Below, one piece after another: positions 1 through 6,396 of a DNA stretch of 6,396 nucleotides (positions are counted from its first letter, which is position 1; every line of letters begins with the position of its first letter). The stretch covers positions 91,441 to 97,836 of the forward strand of contig NVUO01000008.1 in the NCBI GenBank assembly GCA_002733155.1, in the 5' to 3' direction. The stretch comes from Sulfurimonas sp. (lineage in GTDB: Bacteria; Campylobacterota; Campylobacteria; Campylobacterales; Sulfurimonadaceae). The notes below the pieces were generated by a model. The model was not told the DNA's origin, did not search any database, and saw nothing but the letters and a program-made list of their open reading frames with translations. Both the position numbers and the translations under genes were made by a program.

Positions 1-281
1 GCAGCTGCCATAAATGCAGTAGCTGCTGTAATAACTGGTGCTATTTTAAATATACGACCAACTACATTAGTTGGAACTATATCTTCTTTAGTAAATAGTT
101 TAATACCATCAGCTGCAACTTGTAGTAATCCATAAGGACCTACATATGTTGGTCCAAGACGACGTTGCATAAATGCAAGAACCTTTCGCTCAAAATAAGT
201 ACCAATACCAGCAAGAGCTGAAAATATAAGTAATATTACGACAATTTTTACAACCGTCTCAATTAAATATGCTGTTTCCAT
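1..281 (-). CDS. nuoH: NADH-quinone oxidoreductase subunit H (NuoH), N-terminal part; 3' end outside window
   Basis: Membrane subunit of complex I that joins the peripheral Fe-S arm to the membrane arm and helps form the quinone chamber. I translated the minus strand by hand: the start is ATG at 281-279, and 93 full codons are visible before the window edge. A first transmembrane helix spans about residues 10-30, followed by ERK (31-33). Next come the family-typical motifs [15 protein letters not shown] (40-54) and [11 protein letters not shown] (57-67), which belong to the conserved quinone-site loop region. A second hydrophobic stretch begins near residue 80. An AAAGGTG ribosome binding site lies 6 bases upstream. 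The gene starts 3 bp after the stop of the second nuoG, so it is co-transcribed. NuoH directly after NuoG is the usual nuo order. Full-length NuoH is about 330 aa, so roughly 70% lies beyond the left edge. The identification is secure from the motifs. Confidence 0.96.
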   Translation of the reverse strand, partial: METAYLIETVVKIVVILLIFSALAGIGTYFERKVLAFMQRRLGPTYVGPYGLLQVAADGIKLFTKEDIVPTNVVGRIFKIAPVITAATAFMAA

Positions 282-284
282 ATA

Positions 285-2780
285 TTACACCTTTTGTATC
301 GAAGCTGTCGAGAAACGATAACCGCTTACAACTGCTCCTGAGTTTATTTTAGAATCAAATGTTGTTAAACAAGCGATGTCACCTGTAATCTTGTTATTAC
401 TAACAATATTTACAACTAACTCACCCTTATCAGTAATAACTTTCACATTATCACCATCATTTAACTCTGACGTACTTAAAAACTCTTCACTAAAATAAAG
501 ACCAGAAGCCTCATTAAGTTCTGTAGCTTTATTTGTAAAGTCTGTAAACTGTCTTACTGGATTAGCTAAATAGATTAATGTACCCTCTAACTTATCTTCA
601 CTAAACTTCTCTACTTTTTCATTACCTGATACACTTACACTTACATTATCTAAAACATAACCACGGTGTTCAGTTCCATCATTATCATAATGATTTGGTA
701 ATGTATCAAATGCGAGAGCTTTAAAACCATTTGAAATTGGAAGAGATACTGTGTAATCAATTACATTTTTAGTTTTTAATCCAAGTTCATTAGCAATATC
801 ATTTAACTCATAACCCTTGTAAGATAAAGCTGCATTTGTTGGGTTAACTCTTTTATTTACAGATGTTAATGTACCCTCTTGCTGATTAATAGCTGGCATA
901 TCTAAATCGCATTCGCTCCCATCACCTAAGGCTGAAATAGTAAAGTCTGCCTTAGTATTGTAACCAACTGTATATGTACCCTTAGTATCATCTAAATCAC
1001 AAATAAGTGATACACCTAAAGTATTTGCTAAAGTTGGTATCATAGTAATTTCAAAATCTGAATACTTTTCTATTAAAGCAAGTAAACGAGCTAAGTTTTT
1101 AGAGTTTGGATGGGTATAAAGATCTGGTCCAGCAATTAGAGCAAATTTATCTTTTTTCTTAAGATTTTTCTCTAAAGTTTCCATAAACTTATCATCTGCA
1201 CCTAATATTTCTAGAAGTTTATTATCATCAACTACTACTTCTTTTGAAACTTTCTTAGGTACCATTTTAGATTTTTCTACTTCAACTTCCTCTTCTTCAC
1301 CTGTCTCTTCATTAACTTTTTTTTCTTTAACAATTTCAACTACTTTTTCTTTTATAGTTTCAGTTACTGTAATCGTTTTTTCAGAATGAAATGATGCTAA
1401 ATACTCAACTATATCTGATGGTAATTTTTCTTTATTTGCAAATAAATCAAGGATTAAATAAAGTACAGCCTCTTCTTGAAGTGGAGCATGCTTTACAGTA
1501 ATTAAACCTTTAGCCATTTCAGATACTACGGGGTCTTTAACAGGATGAAAATATATACCTGCACCTTTATTTACAGTCATAGAGTTATTTAATGCGTATC
1601 TTGCATTTGGATTATCACTTTTTATTGCAGTACCTACAGAGATAATAAAGTTTACATTATGAGTAGCCTCAAGATCAAAACCATAAAGCTTAGTTCCACT
1701 TATTTCAGAATAATCACTTAAAAAAGTTTGGAATGCTTTGGCTTCATTGTTAACTAATTTATAACCGTATTTTTCTTTTAATGACTGAAGTATATATGCC
1801 TCTTCATTTGTGATAGTAGATGTAAATTCAATAGTATCAGCTTTTTTAAATGCTTTTATAGCAGATGCAAATGCTACTTCATCTTTAGCTTCAACTTTGT
1901 TTTGGTAATCAAACCCATATCTACCAGCTCCACATAATGATACATAGTTCCACTCGTTCATAACACGGTAAATTCTATCTTCATCTTCTTCTATACTTGT
2001 ATGTTTGATATCGTAAGTGATTTGACAACCAGCTGAACAATGTCCACAAGTAGCTGGTACTTGATTTAATTCCCAAGCATTAGATTTATACATAAAGTGA
2101 GTATCAACTAAGGCTCCAACTGGGCACACTGCTGCACATTCACCACATGATGTACAGTCTAGCATATCACCACCTGCAGTTAAACCGATTACAGATTTGT
2201 TAAGTTTATTCCACATTGCATATGCATCTTTTGGCATAGTATCTTTAAACTCAGATTCAAGTGCGTCAGCTCCGCGAGGCACAGTTTTAAGAGCGTTATC
2301 ACCAATCATATCCTTACATGCAGTTACACATCTTTCACATACTATACAAAGACCCGGATCATAATGTAGATGTCCCCAATCACTAGATGATCTATCTACA
2401 TCTTTTACAGTATATGCTTGGCTATCTACGCCAATTTCTAATGTATAGTTTTGAAGTTCACATTCACCTGATTGGTCACATACACCACATTGAAGAGGAT
2501 GATTTACATCATATACTTCCATGATTGCACGGCGTTCACTTAGAATATTTTCTGTAGAAGTTGTAATATTCATACCATCTTTTGACTTGGCATTACAAGC
2601 ATATACTTGTTTACCATCAGCTTCAACTAAACATATACGACAAGCTAATGTCGGGCTACATCTACTTAAATAACAAATTGCTGGGATAAAGATATTGTTT
2701 GCACGAGCTGCATTAAGTATAAATTCACCCTCATGTGTCTCTATCTCTTTCCCATCAATATTTATAGTAATTTTACTCAT
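285..2780 (-). CDS. nuoG: NADH-quinone oxidoreductase subunit G, second tandem paralogue (831 aa)
   Basis: Fe-S electron-transfer subunit of the peripheral arm of complex I, in the cytoplasm. Ligand sets visible in order: [2Fe-2S] N1b at C36, C47, C50, C62; His-ligated N5 at H94, C98, C101, C107; a two-cluster ferredoxin-like module at C145, C148, C151, C155 and C209, C212, C215, C219; N7 at C245, C248, C252, C283. The rest (about 300-831) is the catalytically dead molybdopterin-oxidoreductase-like domain, with the conserved NQQEG motif at 632-636. The length is between Thermus Nqo3 (about 780) and E. coli NuoG (about 910). The start at 2780 overlaps the upstream stop as ATGA, with a weak GAGAG site 7 bases upstream, suggesting translational coupling. 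This copy has a Lys/Glu/Val-rich insertion at about 467-517 and a longer linker (53 residues) between C155 and C209 than its neighbour. The existing PRG at 168-170 resembles the conserved RG of normal NuoG. Of the two copies this looks like the more orthodox campylobacterial NuoG, which is an inference. It is intact. Confidence 0.95.
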   Translation of the reverse strand: MSKITINIDGKEIETHEGEFILNAARANNIFIPAICYLSRCSPTLACRICLVEADGKQVYACNAKSKDGMNITTSTENILSERRAIMEVYDVNHPLQCGVCDQSGECELQNYTLEIGVDSQAYTVKDVDRSSSDWGHLHYDPGLCIVCERCVTACKDMIGDNALKTVPRGADALESEFKDTMPKDAYAMWNKLNKSVIGLTAGGDMLDCTSCGECAAVCPVGALVDTHFMYKSNAWELNQVPATCGHCSAGCQITYDIKHTSIEEDEDRIYRVMNEWNYVSLCGAGRYGFDYQNKVEAKDEVAFASAIKAFKKADTIEFTSTITNEEAYILQSLKEKYGYKLVNNEAKAFQTFLSDYSEISGTKLYGFDLEATHNVNFIISVGTAIKSDNPNARYALNNSMTVNKGAGIYFHPVKDPVVSEMAKGLITVKHAPLQEEAVLYLILDLFANKEKLPSDIVEYLASFHSEKTITVTETIKEKVVEIVKEKKVNEETGEEEEVEVEKSKMVPKKVSKEVVVDDNKLLEILGADDKFMETLEKNLKKKDKFALIAGPDLYTHPNSKNLARLLALIEKYSDFEITMIPTLANTLGVSLICDLDDTKGTYTVGYNTKADFTISALGDGSECDLDMPAINQQEGTLTSVNKRVNPTNAALSYKGYELNDIANELGLKTKNVIDYTVSLPISNGFKALAFDTLPNHYDNDGTEHRGYVLDNVSVSVSGNEKVEKFSEDKLEGTLIYLANPVRQFTDFTNKATELNEASGLYFSEEFLSTSELNDGDNVKVITDKGELVVNIVSNNKITGDIACLTTFDSKINSGAVVSGYRFSTASIQKV
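288..294 (-). promoter_or_regulatory. ribosome binding site of nuoH
   Basis: On the minus strand AAAGGTG sits 6 bases before the nuoH ATG. It lies within the last codons of the upstream nuoG. It is the best Shine-Dalgarno match in the window and supports the start at 281. Confidence 0.75.
1230..1382 (-). other. Lys/Glu/Val-rich charged insertion in the second NuoG (residues 467-517)
   Basis: About 51 residues in which 37 are K, E or V, including a run of four glutamates (495-498). The first NuoG has no equivalent; at the matching place it has a short acidic segment leading directly into the next core strand. No cysteines or known motif are present. It is probably a solvent-exposed extension of the molybdopterin-like domain, perhaps a beta-hairpin or helical arm. 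The reading frame continues normally on both sides, so this is an in-frame insertion and not a frameshift. Confidence 0.7.
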
Positions 2781-5017
2781 AATACTACTCTCACTATTTT
2801 GGATTTTTCAAACCTATATCTACTATCATCTACATTCAAATCAAATGTTGGATTAAGTGCTACGGTTCCTTTTAGTTCATCATCTAGTTTAAATATTCTT
2901 TGAATTTTTGTAGAACCGTAACTAATTTCTACTACTTCTCCATCAGAAATTTTTGCTGCTACGCTAAACTGTTTAGAACCTCTTAAGCTATTATCTTTTT
3001 CAAGTTGCTTAGTTATATTTGTAAAATTATTAAACTGTAAAACTGGATTTACATTATAAATAACTGTTCCATTGTATTCCGGCATATCATCTAATTCATC
3101 AATTTTACCGTTTATCTCACAAATCACTTCATCTAAAAGATAACCACGTATATCCTCACCATGTGGTGATAAATAGTTTTCTAAGTTATCAAAGTCAACA
3201 CTTTTAAAACCTTTTGTCTTATTTAATTCTTTTGTATAATCAACTGTATTTTTTTTGTGAACTCCTAGTGCAGATGCAAGATTATTTAAGTTAAAACCAT
3301 CAAAACTAAGAGCTACATTTGTAGGTAATACTGTATTATCAATATTTACAAATGTACCCTCTTGCTGGTTTAAAGCTGGCACTGATAAATCAGCACCCTC
3401 TAATGAAGATATAACAAATGAACCATTTGCGTTATAGCCTACAACATTAGCTATATCTTCATCAATGTCTAATGTATTTATTAGTGAGCAACCTAAGGTA
3501 TTTACAGTACTTGGCACTATTACTAAAGAAAAGGAGCTATATTTTTCAATTAAAGCTCCAAGTTTAGCAATATTATCTGATCGTTTATGAGAAATTAAAT
3601 CATTACCAAGAATCAATACACGTCTCTTAGCACGTTTAAATGACTTCATCATGCCAATTAATTCTTCTTCACCAATATTTGTCTCAGCCTCTAAATAACC
3701 AATATCCAAGTCATCTAAAAAATCTTTATCTGTTTCATCTAAATCTTCATCAGCTAAAATAGCCCATGCAAGAAGTGCCATTACACCCTCTTCAGATCCA
3801 GCCTCATATTTCATAAATTGAGTAGTTACATTTTGCATTAATGCATCTTCTATAGGGTGTGCATATACTATTTTTGCACCATTATGTTTAGCAGCTGTAG
3901 TTAAAGCATATCTAACACCAGGATTATCAGTAGCTATCCTACTGCCAATCATAACGCACGCATCAGCCTGCTTAATTGCTTCTAGTGAACCGCTGTGGTG
4001 TAGTTTTCCACTAATACAACTATATGATTTCATAAACAAAGCATATTTTCTAGCATCTTCATTAAAAAGTTTAATTCCAAGTTTAGTTTTTAATAACTCT
4101 AAAATATGAGCCTCTTCATTTGTAATAATTGAAGAAAACCTAATAGCATCTGCACCTTTTAAGGCTTGAACAGCCGAATTAAATGCATCTTCACTTTTTA
4201 CAGCCTTAGAATCAAAATCAAAACCAAATCTACCAGCTCCACAAAGATTAACAAATTCAAAATTATTTTTAACTCTAAATATTGAATCTTTGCTATTTTC
4301 AATACCAACTGTACGTGTCTCATATTCTAATGAACATCCAGCTGAACAGTGGGCACATGTAGCTGGTATACGAGATAATTCCCATGCATTTGCTGTGTAT
4401 TTAAAGTCAGAGCTTACAAGTGCTCCAACTGGACATACAGCTATACATTCACCACAGAATGTACAGTCTAAAGTATCTGCATTTTTAGGGATAATTACTG
4501 AACTATATCCACCAAACTTAACATCAATAGCATCATCACCAATTACTTCATTACATACATGTACACATTTTTCACAAAGTATACATAAGGAAGGGTCATA
4601 ATTGATTAATCCCCAGTCTTGAATCTTACGTTTTTGATCACGGGCAGAAAAGTTTTGACCTTCTACATTAAACTCTAAAGTTTTATTTTGTAAGTCACAC
4701 TCACCTGATTTATCACATACACCACACTCTAAAGGATGGTTTACATCATAAAGTTTCATGATGTTAGTTCTCTCATTTTCTAAATCTGGTGTAGATGTTG
4801 TGATATTTGCACCCTCAGTAGCTGGAGTATTACAAGAAAGAATAAACCCCTCAGCACCCTCAGCTTCAACTACACACATACGACAAGATGCACATGGTGT
4901 AGTTTTTGAGATATAACACATTGTAGGGATATAGATGTCATTACGACGAGATACAGTTAGTATAGTCTCGCCTTTGTTTGCTTCAACAGTTTTACCATTG
5001 ATAGTCAAATTAATCAT
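2777..5017 (-). CDS. nuoG: NADH-quinone oxidoreductase subunit G, first tandem paralogue (746 aa)
   Basis: A second NuoG-type Fe-S protein, cytoplasmic and presumably part of the complex I electron-input arm. Ligand sets: N1b at C34, C45, C48, C62; N5 at H94, C98, C101, C107; paired ferredoxin motifs at C145, C148, C151, C155 and C185, C188, C191, C195; N7 at C221, C224, C228, C259. A molybdopterin-oxidoreductase-like domain follows, with NQQEG at 550-554. The frame is open back to an ATG at 5068, but I chose the ATG at 5017. There MINLTINGK aligns with MSKITINIDGK of the paralogue, and a GGGGGA site lies 4 bases upstream; the extra 17 residues would only read through the end of the preceding gene. 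This copy is about 85 residues shorter than its neighbour: it lacks the charged insertion and has a 29-residue linker between C155 and C185. It also lacks the Arg-Gly usually found after the first CxxC group, with KFGG at 167-170 instead. Every cluster ligand is kept, so it is probably functional. Its exact role relative to the second copy is unknown. Confidence 0.92.
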   Translation of the reverse strand: MINLTINGKTVEANKGETILTVSRRNDIYIPTMCYISKTTPCASCRMCVVEAEGAEGFILSCNTPATEGANITTSTPDLENERTNIMKLYDVNHPLECGVCDKSGECDLQNKTLEFNVEGQNFSARDQKRKIQDWGLINYDPSLCILCEKCVHVCNEVIGDDAIDVKFGGYSSVIIPKNADTLDCTFCGECIAVCPVGALVSSDFKYTANAWELSRIPATCAHCSAGCSLEYETRTVGIENSKDSIFRVKNNFEFVNLCGAGRFGFDFDSKAVKSEDAFNSAVQALKGADAIRFSSIITNEEAHILELLKTKLGIKLFNEDARKYALFMKSYSCISGKLHHSGSLEAIKQADACVMIGSRIATDNPGVRYALTTAAKHNGAKIVYAHPIEDALMQNVTTQFMKYEAGSEEGVMALLAWAILADEDLDETDKDFLDDLDIGYLEAETNIGEEELIGMMKSFKRAKRRVLILGNDLISHKRSDNIAKLGALIEKYSSFSLVIVPSTVNTLGCSLINTLDIDEDIANVVGYNANGSFVISSLEGADLSVPALNQQEGTFVNIDNTVLPTNVALSFDGFNLNNLASALGVHKKNTVDYTKELNKTKGFKSVDFDNLENYLSPHGEDIRGYLLDEVICEINGKIDELDDMPEYNGTVIYNVNPVLQFNNFTNITKQLEKDNSLRGSKQFSVAAKISDGEVVEISYGSTKIQRIFKLDDELKGTVALNPTFDLNVDDSRYRFEKSKIVRVVL
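2788..2792 (-). promoter_or_regulatory. weak ribosome binding site of the second nuoG, inside the end of the first
   Basis: GAGAG on the minus strand lies 7 bases before the ATG at 2780-2778. The match is weak. With the ATGA stop/start overlap at 2777-2780, translation is probably coupled to the upstream nuoG, favouring equal amounts of the two paralogues. Confidence 0.45.
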
Positions 5018-5021
5018 CTTT

Positions 5022-5027
5022 TCCCCC
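5022..5027 (-). promoter_or_regulatory. ribosome binding site deciding the start of the first nuoG
   Basis: GGGGGA on the minus strand ends 4 bases before the ATG at 5017. The competing in-frame ATGs at 5068 and 5029 have no purine-rich sequence before them, and the one at 5029 shares a base with the upstream TAA. This supports the start at 5017. Confidence 0.6.
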
Positions 5028-5028
5028 A

Positions 5029-6396
5029 TTACATTGCAACCATAGCTATATAATAACAACGCATACAACGGTCAGCTTCACTCATAGCCTGTTCCCCAGT
5101 AAATCCTAGATTAACTTCTTTGTTGTTAAACTTTCTAATATCTACATCAAGAATTTCACTATGCTCACGGCTTATACCAGGCATCCAACCTTTAATTTTC
5201 TCTTTTTTATCATAAACTTTTAGTTTACGAAGATGATCTTCCATAATCTCATCATCAGTTAAAGATATTTCACCAGTCTGCATATATCTAGCCATTACAG
5301 ATGCACCGCGTTTAGCTTGTCCAACTGCATTTACAATTGTCATAGGTCCATATTCACAGTCACCTGATGCAAATATACCCTTACGAGATGTCATATAATC
5401 CTTACCATTAGTTTTAATAGTAGCCCATGATGTCATCTCAATATCCCATTCTTCAGGAATAAGGTCAAGATCAGCTGATTGTGAAACCGCTGGAATTAAA
5501 AAATCTGTTTCAATAGTATAAGATGCACCCTCAATTTTAACAAGTTGTGCACGTCCACCATCTGGATCTGGTACTAATTCAAATTTATCTACTAATAAAG
5601 ATTTTAAAACATCATTTTCATCAATCATAGTATTTACAGCTGAATGGAATAAAAATTCTACACCCTCTTCTACTGCCTCGTGATACTCTTCATAAGTAGT
5701 ATTACGGATAATAGTTTTGTCATCACGACGATAAATCATATATACTTTTTTAGCGTTCGCACGTATAGCACAGCGAACAACATCCATAGATGTAAATCCA
5801 CCACCTACGCATACTACAGTCTTACCAGTTAAATCAACTGGCGTACCGATTTCATACTTATCCCAAAGATTAACTTGGTCAAGCATCTCAATAGCTGACC
5901 AATATCCTTCAACCTCAGGACGTTCATTATCGCAACGAATTTTTTTAGAAATTCTCGTACCTGTAGCTATCATAGTAGCATCATATTCTTTCTCAAACTT
6001 TCTCATATCATCAGCGCCAATACGAGAATTAGTTATAAAATTAACACCCATATCTCTTACACATTCGATATCTTGGTTATATTTATCAATTGGCATTCTA
6101 TATTCAGGTACACCAACTGCCACCTCACCACCAAGGACGGGAAGCTCTTCATATACATCACACTTAATACCCTCGGCCGCAAGATAATATGCAGTAGTAA
6201 GCCCAGCTGGTCCAGCACCAATAATTGCAACTTTTTTGCCATTATCTGGTTTTTTCTCCATTGGATGAAAAAAGTCATAACCATGATCAGTCTCCCAATC
6301 TGCACCTATACGCTTAAGTTCCATAATTGCAATTGGCTCATCAAGGTTAGTTCTTCTACATGCATCCTCACATGGGTGTGGACATACACGACCACA
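5029..6396 (-). CDS. GltD/NfnB-type FAD-dependent NAD(P)H oxidoreductase with Fe-S motif, in NuoF position; 5' end outside window
   Basis: Flavoprotein of the glutamate synthase small subunit family, predicted to exchange electrons between NAD(P)H, FAD and Fe-S clusters. The frame stays open to the right edge, giving 455 visible residues. The first visible residues, CGRVCPHPCEDAC (C1, C5, C9, C13), are the family's [4Fe-4S] motif, so the ATG at 6324 is internal and the true start lies off the window. FAD-binding GAGPAG is at 60-65, NAD(P)-binding GGGFTSMD at 198-205 followed by YRR at 222-224, and the second FAD motif SGDCEYGP starts at 344. The protein ends with CMRC (444-447) and a short hydrophobic tail. 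Family members normally have another cysteine group further upstream, not visible here. In glutamate synthase this subunit feeds GltB, but here the next genes are two nuoG and nuoH. I infer that it replaces NuoF, or NuoEF, as the electron-input module of complex I. A true glutamate synthase role is less likely from context. NADH versus NADPH use cannot be decided. Confidence 0.9.
   Translation of the reverse strand, partial: CGRVCPHPCEDACRRTNLDEPIAIMELKRIGADWETDHGYDFFHPMEKKPDNGKKVAIIGAGPAGLTTAYYLAAEGIKCDVYEELPVLGGEVAVGVPEYRMPIDKYNQDIECVRDMGVNFITNSRIGADDMRKFEKEYDATMIATGTRISKKIRCDNERPEVEGYWSAIEMLDQVNLWDKYEIGTPVDLTGKTVVCVGGGFTSMDVVRCAIRANAKKVYMIYRRDDKTIIRNTTYEEYHEAVEEGVEFLFHSAVNTMIDENDVLKSLLVDKFELVPDPDGGRAQLVKIEGASYTIETDFLIPAVSQSADLDLIPEEWDIEMTSWATIKTNGKDYMTSRKGIFASGDCEYGPMTIVNAVGQAKRGASVMARYMQTGEISLTDDEIMEDHLRKLKVYDKKEKIKGWMPGISREHSEILDVDIRKFNNKEVNLGFTGEQAMSEADRCMRCYYIAMVAM

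Noticed and set aside
862..3379. Matching DNA segments such as the one around gtaccctcttgctg, present in both halves of the window
   Set aside because: These are short matches that encode the same conserved protein motifs (NQQEG, and the N5 cluster motif) in the two nuoG paralogues. They do not form an independent repeat element.
4290..4601. Plus-strand open frame of 103 codons
   Set aside because: It lies wholly antisense to the cysteine-rich part of the first nuoG, has no recognisable domain, and no plus-strand promoter or ribosome binding site was evident. It is a shadow of the real gene.
285..5017. Second or first NuoG as formate dehydrogenase or other molybdoenzyme alpha subunit
   Set aside because: Both have the NuoG order of N1b, His-ligated N5, ferredoxin-like module and N7, followed by a shortened molybdopterin-like domain, and both lie inside a nuo operon next to nuoH. 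This favours NuoG.
5018..5068. Upstream starts (ATG at 5068 or 5029) giving the first NuoG a 17- or 4-residue N-terminal extension
   Set aside because: The extension reads through the end of the preceding gene in another frame. It has no ribosome binding site and no counterpart in the paralogue; the start at 5017 has both a GGGGGA site and alignment support.
6057..6305. Minus-strand open frame of 82 codons
   Set aside because: It overlaps the GltD-like gene in another frame across its conserved FAD-binding region, and its translation resembles no known protein. It is a frame shadow.
6322..6324. ATG at 6324 as start of the GltD-like gene
   Set aside because: The frame is open upstream to the window edge and encodes the family's CGRVCPHPCEDAC motif immediately before it, so this Met is internal and the gene is 5'-truncated by the window.

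Overview
The window lies inside one leftward (minus-strand) operon for respiratory complex I (NADH-quinone oxidoreductase type, nuo). It is AT-rich, tightly packed, and every gene reads from the right edge to the left edge. The proteins resemble complex I subunits of Campylobacterota (the former Epsilonproteobacteria). Both large subunits look like campylobacterial NuoG, and an unusual flavoprotein sits where NuoE/NuoF would be expected. A Sulfurimonas/Sulfurovum/Arcobacter-like organism is my best guess. This rests on protein resemblance and base composition judged by eye; no search was run.

Layout in transcription order. (1) 6396-5029: a GltD/NfnB-type FAD and NAD(P)H flavoprotein with a cysteine-rich Fe-S domain. 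Its 5' end is cut by the window edge; the ATG at 6324 is internal. (2) 5017-2777: a first NuoG paralogue of 746 aa. (3) 2780-285: a second NuoG paralogue of 831 aa, overlapping the first by ATGA. (4) 281-1: the N-terminal 93 codons of NuoH, the membrane subunit at the quinone site; the rest lies outside the window. The gaps between genes are 11 bp, -4 bp and 3 bp, so there is no room for internal promoters or terminators and none was seen. No stretch over 300 bases lacks a gene. No RNA gene, mobile element or CRISPR array was seen.

How they may work together: both NuoG copies keep every cysteine and histidine ligand for N1b, N5, N4 and N7. Both also have a complete second ferredoxin-type CxxCxxCxxxC motif, where typical NuoG has only a remnant. 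Each could therefore carry five Fe-S clusters. The GltD-like protein could pass electrons between NAD(P)H and this chain in place of NuoF, and the chain would run on to NuoB/NuoI and to quinone at NuoH. Direction, pyridine nucleotide specificity, and whether both NuoG copies sit in one complex cannot be read from the sequence. The main points of interest are the tandem NuoG pair and the GltD-like protein in place of NuoF. The variant may already be known in this phylum.
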